From JALZIF01 sp964584905 (GTDB taxonomy: Bacteria > Gemmatimonadota > Gemmatimonadetes > Gemmatimonadales > Gemmatimonadaceae), in NCBI GenBank assembly GCA_964584905.1, contig CAZPCC010000421.1, positions 1-16,358 of the forward strand: a DNA stretch of 16,358 bases, written 5' to 3'. The translations under genes and the position numbers were made by a program. The notes under the pieces are model-generated. The model did no database searches. It was not told the DNA's origin and saw only the letters and a list, made by a program, of their open reading frames with translations. Below are positions 1 to 6,948 of this stretch, piece by piece. The stretch's first letter is position 1. Each line of letters begins with the position of its first letter.

Positions 1-55
1 GGAGGAGCGCGGCGATGAGCAGAATCCGATCGATGGCGAACATCAGGGATGCCAT
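1..55 (-). CDS. Start of an unidentified membrane or secreted protein, cut by the left edge
   Basis: Reading leftward from an ATG at 55, the frame stays open to the window edge and gives MASLMFAIDRILLIAALL. This is a short polar start followed by a hydrophobic stretch, as in a signal anchor or first membrane helix. Third codon positions are almost all G or C, like the neighbouring genes. No Shine-Dalgarno sequence precedes either ATG (55 or 43). Only 18 codons are visible, so the product cannot be named. An alternative plus-strand frame at 15-167 has a GGAGG upstream but encodes nothing protein-like. Confidence 0.4.
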   Translation of the reverse strand, partial: MASLMFAIDRILLIAALL

Positions 56-196
56 GAGGGTCGGGTGCGCGCGCACCCACCGCGGCCTCACACCGGCTGG
101 CGGAGGTCAAGCAGAGTATCCGGGACCGGGCCGCTTCACAATCCGGGGCACGCCGCTGAGGCGTTAGGCAGGGTGGAAGCGCGGTGCTTCGCGATC

Positions 197-228
197 GCCG
201 GGCCGCCAGCGCTGACCGGCGGCCCGGC
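197..228 (-). terminator. Perfect 11-bp GC hairpin after the 241-612 gene
   Basis: Arms 197-207 (GCCGGGCCGCC) and 218-228 (GGCGGCCCGGC) are exact reverse complements around a 10-nt loop. The hairpin starts about 12 bp past the stop codon of the minus-strand gene at 241-612. There is no T-run after it on the minus strand, so it is not a classical intrinsic terminator. It may act as a U-tract-less terminator or protect the mRNA 3' end. Confidence 0.45.
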
Positions 229-240
229 GGACGCTCCTGC

Positions 241-612
241 CTACTTCATTATCTGGTACAACCCGTAGAGGCCGACCACCGCTCCGCCCACGGCGAGAAT
301 GGCGCCGGCGTCGTCGCCGATCAGCAGACCCGTGACTAACGCCGCCCCCCCTACTATCACCAGCGCCATGTTGCGGCCGGTTCCGAGTCGGGGGTCCTGC
401 GGCAAGGCGCTCTCCAGCGAGGTCCGTGCGCTAACCGCCGGAGCCATCGAGCGCACGCCGGCGGTCGCTCCCAGAAGGGTCGGACCGGCCGCTGCAGAAC
501 TGCTCGTCGCGAGCGCTGGGCCCGAGGTGCGGGCAACCTGAGCGTGCGTATCCGCGGACACGAGGCAAAGCAGGGCAGCGGCAGCGATGATGCTACGAAG
601 GACGAGATGCAT
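241..612 (-). CDS. Small secreted or membrane-associated hypothetical protein
   Basis: The protein is 123 aa and of unrecognised family. Residues 1-25 look like a signal peptide: MHLVLRS, then the hydrophobic core IIAAAALLCLVS, then a likely cleavage site ending THA before Gln. The middle is rich in Ala, Ser and Thr and probably disordered. The last 45 residues form a glycine-rich hydrophobic hairpin (ALVIVGGAALVTGLLIG, then AILAVGGAVVGLYGLYQ), suggesting two short membrane helices. ATG at 612 was chosen over an in-frame upstream ATG at 675 because GGAG lies about 10 nt upstream and the signal peptide begins there. The gene appears monocistronic: an intrinsic terminator (719-749) separates it from the gene before it, and a TGTAAT -10-like hexamer at 664-659 has no good -35. 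No function can be assigned. Confidence 0.7.
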   Translation of the reverse strand: MHLVLRSIIAAAALLCLVSADTHAQVARTSGPALATSSSAAAGPTLLGATAGVRSMAPAVSARTSLESALPQDPRLGTGRNMALVIVGGAALVTGLLIGDDAGAILAVGGAVVGLYGLYQIMK

Positions 613-718
613 GGGGGTACACTCCGATTTTGTTGGGCGTAGTTGCCCGATTAGCCGAATTACACGGTCGTGCATCGCAGGTCGCGCGCCATCGCGCGCC
701 GATGGCAGTCGTTACCAG

Positions 719-749
719 AAAAAAAATGCCGCTCGGTTCGGCCGGCGGC
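719..749 (-). terminator. Intrinsic terminator of the 776-1087 gene
   Basis: On the minus strand, GCCGC-CGG (749-742) pairs with CCG-A-GCGGC (736-728, one bulged base at 733) around a 5-nt loop. An A and then eight T residues follow (726-719). It begins about 27 bp after the stop codon at 776, the classic place for a rho-independent terminator. Confidence 0.8.
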
Positions 750-775
750 GTAATGCAAAGCGTTTGTTTCCCGCC

Positions 776-1087
776 TCACCGGTCTGCGAAGTACCCTTCG
801 ATGCAGATCGCCACCAGCCGCTCGAGCTTCTTGGTGCGCGTCGAGCGCTCGGTGTGGAGGCCATCGGCCGGAAGGCTGTGCCACATCTCCTTGCAGAGTA
901 CGATCAACTCCTCCGCCTTCATTCCGCGCTCGCGAGCGTCCCGGGAAACAGCCGTAACCACGCGCTCGAGGTGCTCATCGGTTATCTCCTCGGAGAGATA
1001 ACCGCGCGCGACGGTACCAAGCTCTTCAAGGCGCTCCGTCCCGAGTTGTGGCCGGTGGCCGGGGCGCTCCGGCTCGATGTGCGTCAT
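776..1087 (-). CDS. Short soluble hypothetical protein
   Basis: The protein is about 103 aa from ATG 1087 (MTHIEPERPGH). An in-frame ATG at 1138 would give 120 aa; neither start has a good Shine-Dalgarno. I prefer 1087 because a perfect TTGACA on the minus strand (1152-1147), if it is a -35, would place transcription start downstream of 1138, although no convincing -10 follows. The protein is predicted helical with no signal peptide or membrane segment. A basic-acidic helix region (ERVVTAVSRDARERGMKAEE) precedes a motif with Cys and Trp (ELIVLCKEMWHSLP). The tail is basic (TRTKKLERLVAICIEGYFADR). The composition looks like a real protein and a strong terminator follows, but I recognise no family. 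The spacing suggests a single-gene transcript. Confidence 0.6.
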   Translation of the reverse strand: MTHIEPERPGHRPQLGTERLEELGTVARGYLSEEITDEHLERVVTAVSRDARERGMKAEELIVLCKEMWHSLPADGLHTERSTRTKKLERLVAICIEGYFADR

Positions 1088-1214
1088 TGGAGGAATGAAT
1101 TGCGGGTGAAAGGTGCGGAGTGCTACGATGGTGAACATACGAATATTGTCAAGAGGCAATTAATCGGAATGGTGCCACGCCAGCCGCGACAGGCTGAGGC
1201 ACGCTCGCTCACAG

Positions 1215-1243
1215 TTGTTTCGCAAACAGTCGAACTGTATACT
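1215..1243 (+). promoter_or_regulatory. Candidate sigma-70 promoter for tRNA-Ser
   Basis: TTGTTT (1215-1220) and TATACT (1238-1243) are separated by 17 bp. The -10 matches consensus at five of six positions; the -35 is weak. It points toward the tRNA, whose 5' end is about 70 nt downstream. It sits in an AT-richer stretch between divergently oriented genes. Confidence 0.4.
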
Positions 1244-1314
1244 TGCTGATTCATCGTCGTAGGGGGCCTGTGACCTTCCGCGCTCCCCACCAGTGGTGCG
1301 TGAGATACCTGTTA

Positions 1315-1404
<90 letters not shown>

Positions 1405-1408
1405 TCTT

Positions 1409-1443
1409 GCGGGCCCCTCGGGAGTGAGGGCCCGCTTTTTTTT
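1409..1443 (+). terminator. Intrinsic terminator after tRNA-Ser
   Basis: A perfect 8-bp stem GCGGGCCC (1409-1416) / GGGCCCGC (1428-1435) with an 11-nt loop is followed by eight T residues (1436-1443). It lies 5 nt past the tRNA 3' end and separates the tRNA from gltX. Confidence 0.92.
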
Positions 1444-1518
1444 CAGGTCCAGACCGGCTGTCTTCGGTATTGCCGCTGCCGATCGCTGCCGCAGGGAAAG
1501 TCGCCGCTCCCGAAAATA

Positions 1519-2988
1519 ATGCGCCTCGACAACACGCTACGACTCCGCTTCGCTCCATCCCCCACTGGCTACCTGCACGTGGGAGGTGCTCGGACGGCTC
1601 TGTTCAACTGGCTGATGGCTCGCCGGTTCGGAGGCGCCTTCCTGCTGCGCATTGAGGACACGGACAAGGCGCGCAGCACCGAGGAAAGCACGCAGGCCAT
1701 CTTCGATGGGCTGCGCTGGCTGGGGCTGGATTGGGATGAAGACGTCGTCTACCAGGGCGCAGGGCTTGAGCAGCACAGGCGCGACGCCTATCGGTTACTG
1801 GAGGACGGCACGGCCTATCGTTGCTTCTGCACCCCGGAGCAGCTCGCTGCGGCCCGTGCGGCGGCCGCGGGGAACAAGGTGAGCTTCAAGTACGACCGGC
1901 GCTGCGATCGCCTGAGCGGCGAAGAGGTCTCCCGCCGCGTTGCGGACGGCGTGCCGTTCGTGCTCCGATTCCGCGTTCCGGAAGGCACCACCGAGTGGGA
2001 CGATCTGGTTCACGACCGGATTGCGTTCCCCAACAAGGACATCGAGGACTTCGTCATCCTGCGGTCCGACGGCACGCCCATTTACAACATGGCAGTGGTC
2101 TCCGACGACATCGCAATGCGCATAACGCTGGTGATGCGCGGCGACGACCACATCTCCAACACGCCCAAGCAGATTCTCCTCTACCGGGCTCTCGAGGCCG
2201 AGCTGCCGCGGTTCGGCCATGTCCCAATGATCCACGGCCTGGACGGCAAGAAGCTGAGCAAGCGCCACGGCGCGACGGCGGTCGCCGACTACGAGATGCA
2301 GGGGATTCTCCCGCGCGCAATGGTCAACTTCCTGGCGCTCCTCGGCTGGTCTCCGGGCGGTGACCGCGAAGTGATGCTTCTCGACGACATGATCGGCCTG
2401 TTCTCCCCTGAAGGGCTTCAGAAGAAGGCCGCCATCTTCGATCCGAAGAAGCTTGATTGGATGAATGGGCAGCACCTGAGCTTGATGAGCGCCGAATTGC
2501 TGGCACCGCTGGTAACCCCTGCGCTCATTGGCGCGGGCCTCACGACGGCGGCGGATCTCGGCGACCGAGCCGGGTGGTACCACCAGCTGCTCGATCTGCT
2601 CAAGGTCCGGGCGCGCACGGTGCACGACATCGTCAGGCAGGCAGTACCGTATTTCGCCGACGAGATCGCGTACGAACCTGACGCGGTCGCCAAGGCGTGG
2701 AGGGATCCGGTCGAGGTAGCCGCACTACTAAGTGCGTCTCACGAGCGGCTGAGCCGGCTCGACGAATGGAGCACCGACGCCATGGAGTTGGCGCTGCGCG
2801 AATTGGCCGAGGCGCGCGGTGTATCCGGCGGAAAAGTCTTTCAACCGCTCCGCGTGGCGCTCACGGGGATGAGCGTGAGTCCGGGACTCTTCGAGGTGCT
2901 GCTGGCCATGGGCCGGGATCGCGCGCTCCTCAGGCTGGACCAGGCGGCCGCGCACCTGAAGGGGGCTGATACGATTCGTGCCGGTTGA
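1519..2988 (+). CDS. gltX: Glutamyl-tRNA synthetase
   Basis: This cytosolic class Ic aminoacyl-tRNA synthetase attaches glutamate to tRNA-Glu using ATP. At 489 aa it has the normal family length. The N-terminal catalytic core opens RFAPSPTGYLHVGGARTALF (residues 10-29), with HVGG (20-23) as the HIGH-type signature and then the conserved EDTD. The KMSKS-type loop is KLSKRHG (residues 245-251). The C-terminal third is the anticodon-binding helical domain, including KLDWMNGQHL and a GGKVFQPLRVALTG segment. No strong Shine-Dalgarno precedes ATG 1519, but the conserved N terminus begins a few residues later, so the start is well placed. The upstream neighbour is the tRNA-Ser terminator. The stop codon overlaps the putative lexA promoter/operator. 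Whether the enzyme is discriminating cannot be decided here; no gatCAB genes are in the window. Confidence 0.98.
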   Translation: MRLDNTLRLRFAPSPTGYLHVGGARTALFNWLMARRFGGAFLLRIEDTDKARSTEESTQAIFDGLRWLGLDWDEDVVYQGAGLEQHRRDAYRLLEDGTAYRCFCTPEQLAAARAAAAGNKVSFKYDRRCDRLSGEEVSRRVADGVPFVLRFRVPEGTTEWDDLVHDRIAFPNKDIEDFVILRSDGTPIYNMAVVSDDIAMRITLVMRGDDHISNTPKQILLYRALEAELPRFGHVPMIHGLDGKKLSKRHGATAVADYEMQGILPRAMVNFLALLGWSPGGDREVMLLDDMIGLFSPEGLQKKAAIFDPKKLDWMNGQHLSLMSAELLAPLVTPALIGAGLTTAADLGDRAGWYHQLLDLLKVRARTVHDIVRQAVPYFADEIAYEPDAVAKAWRDPVEVAALLSASHERLSRLDEWSTDAMELALRELAEARGVSGGKVFQPLRVALTGMSVSPGLFEVLLAMGRDRALLRLDQAAAHLKGADTIRAG

Positions 2989-3026
2989 CGGAACATTCCG
3001 TTGGCGAAAGATTAGAGGAATACAAT
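2985..3026 (+). promoter_or_regulatory. Candidate lexA promoter with palindromic operator (possible SOS box)
   Basis: The palindrome ACGGAA-CA-TTCCGT (2988-3001) has perfect 6-bp arms. It begins on the last base of the gltX stop codon and partly overlaps TTGACG (2985-2990), a good -35-like hexamer. -10 candidates are AAGATT (3008-3013, 17-bp spacing, weak) or TACAAT (3021-3026, strong -10 but only 14 bp from TTGGCG). LexA autoregulates through a palindrome at its own promoter in most bacteria, so a dyad in this position is the expected operator. The exact promoter is unresolved. Confidence 0.5.
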
Positions 3027-3134
3027 GTTTGCTTCTGCTGGCCAATGGTGGCCGGCTACCAGAGCGGATCCGCTGCGGGATCGGTGCTACAGGCGCTCCT
3101 CGCGCCGCACGTCACACATTCTCTGCAATCGCAC

Positions 3135-3788
3135 ATGCCAGAGCCGCTAACTCCCACGGAGCGCAAGGTTTACCACTACCTGCTGGACTTTCTGACGCAG
3201 CACACGTATCAACCGAGCGTGCGGGATATCGGCCGCGAATTCCAGATCAAGTCCACCAAGACCGTATCCGAGCTGCTCCAGTCGCTGGCTCGGAAGGGGT
3301 ACATCGAGCGCGATCCGTCCAGATCACGGGGGGTTCACCTACTCGGCTTTCAGGCGGCGCGGAAGACTCAGCCGGTGCCTTATTTCGGCAAGATCGCCGC
3401 TGGCGAACCGGCTCTCATCCCGGAGCATCGGCTGGGCTTCATTACGATGGACCGGCGGTTCGTGCCTAGCGAAGACTGCTTCTTCCTGAAGGTGATGGGC
3501 GACAGCATGGTGACGCGCGGGGTGTTCGACGGCGATTACGTTCTAATCCAGCCTAACGTGACGCTCGAAGATGGGGAAATGGTCGCGGCGCGGATCGGTG
3601 AGGAGGCGACGGTTAAGACACTCGCTCATCGCGACGGATTGATCAGGCTGGTTCCGGCGAATCCCGATGAGCCGGTGCGAGAGTACGATCCGCGCACCGA
3701 GGACATCGCGCTGCTCGGACGTGTCTGCTCGGTGTTCCGGGCACTCCACGAGAACGATGACGGCGAATCGGGCGTGCTGCCCGACTGA
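3135..3788 (+). CDS. lexA: LexA SOS repressor
   Basis: LexA represses DNA-damage genes and is inactivated by RecA*-stimulated self-cleavage. From ATG 3135 it has 217 aa, normal for the family. The winged-helix DNA-binding domain covers residues 1-70 (PLTPTERKVYHYLLDFL, then YQPSVRDIG, then TVSELLQSLARKGYI). The S24 peptidase domain has the Ala89-Gly90 cleavage bond (KIAAGEP), catalytic Ser124 (MGDSM) and Lys161 (ATVKTL). Spacings of 35 and 37 residues equal those of E. coli LexA (84/119/156), so it should be active. The frame is open upstream to a TTG at 2985, but those 50 residues do not resemble LexA, are AT-richer and cover the putative operator, so I exclude them. No clear Shine-Dalgarno is seen. 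It is convergent with the gene at 3812. Confidence 0.95.
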   Translation: MPEPLTPTERKVYHYLLDFLTQHTYQPSVRDIGREFQIKSTKTVSELLQSLARKGYIERDPSRSRGVHLLGFQAARKTQPVPYFGKIAAGEPALIPEHRLGFITMDRRFVPSEDCFFLKVMGDSMVTRGVFDGDYVLIQPNVTLEDGEMVAARIGEEATVKTLAHRDGLIRLVPANPDEPVREYDPRTEDIALLGRVCSVFRALHENDDGESGVLPD

Positions 3789-3811
3789 GGCCCGCTCCGC
3801 CGCGCAAAGTC

Positions 3812-4645
3812 CTAACGTCCCTCGTCAGGCTCAGCAACGGGGCCGATCTGCTCCTGCGCCCTTCGGCGCTCGCGCTCCTTGCGCTCGCGAATGCGCTTCA
3901 CCGCCTCACGAAACTCCTCGTTGGTGATGGCGCGCTGCGCGTGATTCCGGATGTCCGCCGCCTGGAGCGAGAGCGCGCGCTCGCGATCCAGTGCCTGCGG
4001 ATTGGCCTGCAGGTTTATCGGCAGCAGAGCGAGCACCGCAGTCGGAATTTCGATCGGTCCCAGATAGATCTTTCGCTGGTCGATCCCGATCTTGGTGTCG
4101 CCCCTGGTGACCGTCCAGTCGCCGGGCGCCCGACCGGTCGGCTGCTCGCGCCGCAGGGAATCGTTCTGCTGCCAGACCCGAGCGGCGATTCCCTCGCGGA
4201 TCTCCTCCGCGCTCGACCGCGGCGCGATCAGTTCCGGCGCGACAGGAGCCCAGAGTGGCGAATCGTAGCGCGGGACTATCCCCTGCGTCGGACCGCCGCG
4301 GCCAACCACCGGACCACTGCCCGTCGGAGCGGGAGCGGGCGCTGCCTCGTCAGGCACGGGAGGAATTCCATCCGGTACCGTGAGCGGCGCGACAATTGGC
4401 TCGGGGGGCGGCGCGTCCGGCGTCGCAGGCCCGCCGTCTCCTCCGGAACGCCCGGGGGTGGGTTCCGCGGCTCGCGGCAGCGCAAGAAAGCCGATTCGCT
4501 CCGCCGGCATTTCCTGCTTCGGTGCATTCCGCAGCCACTCTTCGAGTCCACCGGGCATCGTTAGAGAGCGCCCGATGACGATGAACAGCGCAACGTGAAG
4601 CGCGACGGATACGATCCAGAACCGGCTTGCGCGCTGCTGCTTCAC
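3812..4645 (-). CDS. TonB-like single-span envelope protein, function unknown
   Basis: The protein is 277 aa with a short cytoplasmic basic tail, one membrane helix (about residues 10-27, FWIVSVALHVALFIVIG) and a long Pro/Ala/Gly-rich periplasmic linker (about 55-130). This is the architecture of TonB or of energy-transducing proteins. A globular segment follows (about 165-230, WTVTRGDTKIGIDQRKIYLG), then a highly charged helix at the C terminus (VKRIRERKERERRRAQEQ). I do not see the canonical TonB C-terminal domain, so TonB function is not claimed. It starts with GTG at 4645, overlapping the preceding aminotransferase stop as GTGA, with GGAG a few bases upstream. It is therefore translationally coupled and last in its operon. 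It converges on lexA with only 23 bp between them and no visible terminator. Confidence 0.8.
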   Translation of the reverse strand: MKQQRASRFWIVSVALHVALFIVIGRSLTMPGGLEEWLRNAPKQEMPAERIGFLALPRAAEPTPGRSGGDGGPATPDAPPPEPIVAPLTVPDGIPPVPDEAAPAPAPTGSGPVVGRGGPTQGIVPRYDSPLWAPVAPELIAPRSSAEEIREGIAARVWQQNDSLRREQPTGRAPGDWTVTRGDTKIGIDQRKIYLGPIEIPTAVLALLPINLQANPQALDRERALSLQAADIRNHAQRAITNEEFREAVKRIRERKERERRRAQEQIGPVAEPDEGR

Positions 4646-5823
4646 GTCACTCCGGCGGCAAAGGTCGATAGTACGCGGCCCGCCCGTGCCGCTGCTTCGG
4701 CAATCCGCTCCGGCGACGCAATGAATGAAAGCCTGACGAATCCTTCGCCTCCGCTGCCGAATGCGGATCCGGGCAGCAGAACCACCCCTTCATCGACAAG
4801 CAACCGTTCGGCGAACGGACCGCTCGGCACTCCCTCCGGCAACGCCATCCAGAGGTACATCGTCGCCTGGGGAACGGTGCAGCCGAAGCCCGCGCGGCCG
4901 AACGCCGCAACCGCCGCGTCCCGGCGCTCTCGGAAAATCGCAAGATTGCCAGGCACGAACTCGTCGTAGCTCTCGAGTGCCGCGACGCCCGCTGCCTGAA
5001 TCCCCATGAACGCTCCGGTATCGACGTACGTCTTGATGCGCGACAGCGTGCCCGCGATTTCCGAATTGGCCACGGCCCAGCCGCACCGCCAGCCGGTCAT
5101 GTTGTACGTCTTCGACATCGAGTGGAATTCCACGGCGACATCCCGTGCCCCCTCGATCTCGAAGATACTCGGCGGCCGATAACCGTCGTACGCCATCTCC
5201 GAGTAGGCGTTGTCATACACCAGGAGAAGATCGAGTTCCCGACAGCGCTGTACCGTGCGTTCCAGATACTCTATTGGGGCAATTGCAGCCGTGGGGTTGT
5301 TCGGGTAGTTCAGGTACAGGATCCGCGCCCGCCGGATCGCATCCGGCGGCACCTCATCGAGCTCCAGTAGAAAGTCCTGCGAGGAGCGAAGCGGCACATA
5401 ATGCAGCTCGCCCCCGGCGAGCGCCGCACCCCCACCGTAGGCAGCGTATCCGGGCTCGGGGATGATCGCCACATCGCCGGGCTCGAGGTAACCGAGCGCC
5501 AAATGGGCAATTCCCTCCTTGGAGCCGATCAGCGGCACGATCTCACTGAATGGATCGAACTTCAGGCCGAATCGCCGCTCCATGAAGGCGGCGACGGCTT
5601 CCCGGTAGGCGGCGAGTCCCAGCCCGAACCCGTAACGGTGCATCGCCGGAGTACTCGCCGCCTTCTCCAGGGCCTCTACCGCTCGCGGAGGAGGGGCCAG
5701 ATCGGCGTCCCCCGCCCCGAGATCAATCACATCGACCCCGCGCGCCAGCAGCTCTCGCTTCTTTTGTGGAATGCCGGCGAGCAGGTAGACGGGAAGGCTG
5801 TCGAGACGGCGTGCACCCTTCAC
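4642..5823 (-). CDS. Class I/II PLP aminotransferase, LL-diaminopimelate aminotransferase-like
   Basis: This 393-aa cytosolic fold-type I PLP enzyme transfers an amino group between an amino acid and a 2-oxo acid. Visible signatures are NYPNNPT (172-178), Asp204 in VYDNAYSEMAY, the Schiff-base Lys238 in FHSMSKTYNMTGWR, Arg246 for the PLP phosphate, and Arg364 (FVRLSF) for the substrate carboxylate. The HSMSKTYNMTGWR block and the YDNAYSEMAYDGYRPPSI segment are typical of DapL-type LL-diaminopimelate aminotransferases and relatives, so a role in lysine and peptidoglycan precursor synthesis is plausible. Alanine or aspartate specificity cannot be excluded from sequence alone. GTG at 5823 overlaps the upstream gene's stop (GTGA), and GGGAG lies 8 nt before it. 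It also overlaps the next gene by GTGA. Confidence 0.93.
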   Translation of the reverse strand: MKGARRLDSLPVYLLAGIPQKKRELLARGVDVIDLGAGDADLAPPPRAVEALEKAASTPAMHRYGFGLGLAAYREAVAAFMERRFGLKFDPFSEIVPLIGSKEGIAHLALGYLEPGDVAIIPEPGYAAYGGGAALAGGELHYVPLRSSQDFLLELDEVPPDAIRRARILYLNYPNNPTAAIAPIEYLERTVQRCRELDLLLVYDNAYSEMAYDGYRPPSIFEIEGARDVAVEFHSMSKTYNMTGWRCGWAVANSEIAGTLSRIKTYVDTGAFMGIQAAGVAALESYDEFVPGNLAIFRERRDAAVAAFGRAGFGCTVPQATMYLWMALPEGVPSGPFAERLLVDEGVVLLPGSAFGSGGEGFVRLSFIASPERIAEAAARAGRVLSTFAAGVT

Positions 5824-6449
5824 GATGTGGGCTCCCTTTCGTTGATCACTGGATTTCGCACGCGGCTCACGCCGTCAATCTGGATTTCGACTTCGTCGCC
5901 TTCAGTGAGCGGCCCCACGCCGGCCGGGGTACCGGTCGCAACTAGGTCGCCGGGCTCGAGTGTCATGATGCGGGAGATATACGCCAACAGCTCGGGAATG
6001 GGGAACACCATTTCGGAGGCCGAACCTCGTTGCCGCTCGACGCCGTTCACCAGGGTGATGACGGTCAGCGTGTCGAGAACGTTAACCGGAACCGGCGTTT
6101 CGGCCACCGGACAGAAGCTGTCGAAGCCCTTGGCCCTCGTCCATTGTCCGTCCCGCCGCTGAAGATCGCGAGCGGTTACATCGTTGAGCGCGACCACCCC
6201 GGCCACCGCTTTCCCGGCCTCGAGCGGGGCCGCATTGCGAAGCCGGGCGCCCAGGACGACCCCGATTTCCCCCTCGAACTCAACTTGCGTCGAGGCTCGC
6301 GGCAGCACGATAGGCTCTCCACTGGCGACGATGCTCGACGGAGGCTTCAGAAAGAGCAGCGGTTCGCTAGGCACTTCCTGGCCGAGCTCGCGGGCATGCG
6401 CACGATAGTTCCGGCCGACACATACGATCTTCGTTGGTGCGATTGGCAT
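5820..6449 (-). CDS. Fumarylacetoacetate hydrolase (FAH) family protein
   Basis: At 209 aa it is the single-domain size of FAHD1-like acylpyruvate hydrolases, oxaloacetate decarboxylases/tautomerases and 2-hydroxyhepta-2,4-diene-1,7-dioate isomerases. Visible are VGRNYRAHARELG with the His18-Glu21 lid dyad, the metal ligands Glu57 and Glu59 (VEFEGEIG) and Asp90 (LNDVTARD), KGFDSFCPVAE (107-117), and the C-terminal TGTPAGVGPL loop. These support a divalent-metal C-C lyase or tautomerase acting on 2-oxo acids; the substrate is not predictable. ATG 6449 begins the conserved core immediately but has no clear Shine-Dalgarno. It is the first gene after the repeat array and is coupled by GTGA to the aminotransferase, so the pair may handle related 2-oxo acids (inference). 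Confidence 0.93.
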   Translation of the reverse strand: MPIAPTKIVCVGRNYRAHARELGQEVPSEPLLFLKPPSSIVASGEPIVLPRASTQVEFEGEIGVVLGARLRNAAPLEAGKAVAGVVALNDVTARDLQRRDGQWTRAKGFDSFCPVAETPVPVNVLDTLTVITLVNGVERQRGSASEMVFPIPELLAYISRIMTLEPGDLVATGTPAGVGPLTEGDEVEIQIDGVSRVRNPVINEREPTS

Positions 6450-6502
6450 CAGAGGGCTTTGGCTATTGTGACACGATCTAAATCACCAAGAGCAAAAAGT
6501 AG

Positions 6503-6930
6503 GCAGAAATAAACCGCCGATTACGTCGACTACGCGGATTGCCTCGCGACTAATTCAGCCGAAGGATCGGCCTCGCGATGGATCCATCGGCGAAATCTGC
6601 GAAATCTGTGGTTGCTGTTTTGCCGTTTGCCGTTGAATTACACCCCCCCCATTCCATTCTGCCGACGGCGAACAGAAAGGAAACCGCCGATTACGCCGAT
6701 TACGCAGATTGCCTCGCGGCTAGTCCAGTCGAAGATCGGTTTCGCGATGGATCCATCTGCGAAATCTGCGAAATCTGTGGTTTGCTGTTTTGCCGTTGAA
6801 ATACAACCCGCCATTCATTCTGCCGACGGCAACAGAAAAAGAAACCGGCGATTACGCCGATTACGCAGATTGCATCGCGACTTGTTCAGTGAAGGATCGG
6901 TTTCGCGAGGGATCCATCTGCGAAATCTGG
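6503..6930. repeat. Tandem array of 2.6 copies of a 161-170-bp hairpin-forming repeat
   Basis: Units begin at about 6511, 6681 and 6842 (periods 170 and 161 bp). The third is truncated at 6930, 19 bp before the helicase stop codon. Each unit has an outer inverted repeat; in unit 2 GATTACGCAGATT (6698-6710) matches the complement of AATCTGCGAAATC (6763-6775) at 12 of 13 bases. An inner perfect palindrome GATGGATCCATC lies at 6577-6588 and 6746-6757, with one mismatch in unit 3 (6907-6918). Units are joined by spacers carrying TTGCTGTTTTGCCGTT and TTCTGCCGACGGC. The array fills the 499-bp gap 6450-6948, where I see no gene. Frames through it read as repetitive ADYADYAD and ICEICEIC peptides, an effect of the repeat. 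It could act as a transcript-processing or terminating element between the two operons. Confidence 0.85.
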
Positions 6931-6948
6931 CCTCGAAATACGATATGT

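Noticed and set aside
15..167. 50-aa plus-strand frame with GGAGG upstream
   Set aside because: Short, no protein-like character, and antisense to a more plausible membrane-helix start.
587..1249. Plus-strand 220-aa frame opposite the 776-1087 gene
   Set aside because: It runs antisense through a terminator and two minus-strand genes; composition is that of a shadow frame.
1795..2625. 276-aa minus-strand frame opposite gltX
   Set aside because: A mirror frame of a GC-rich gene; gltX is certain and the antisense product has no recognisable features.
2985..3134. 50-residue N-terminal extension of LexA from TTG 2985
   Set aside because: Not LexA-like, covers the putative promoter and dyad, and the domain begins naturally at ATG 3135 with correct catalytic spacings.
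6503..6930. CRISPR-like array
   Set aside because: Only 2.6 units of 161-170 bp with no short constant repeats alternating with unique spacers and no cas genes.
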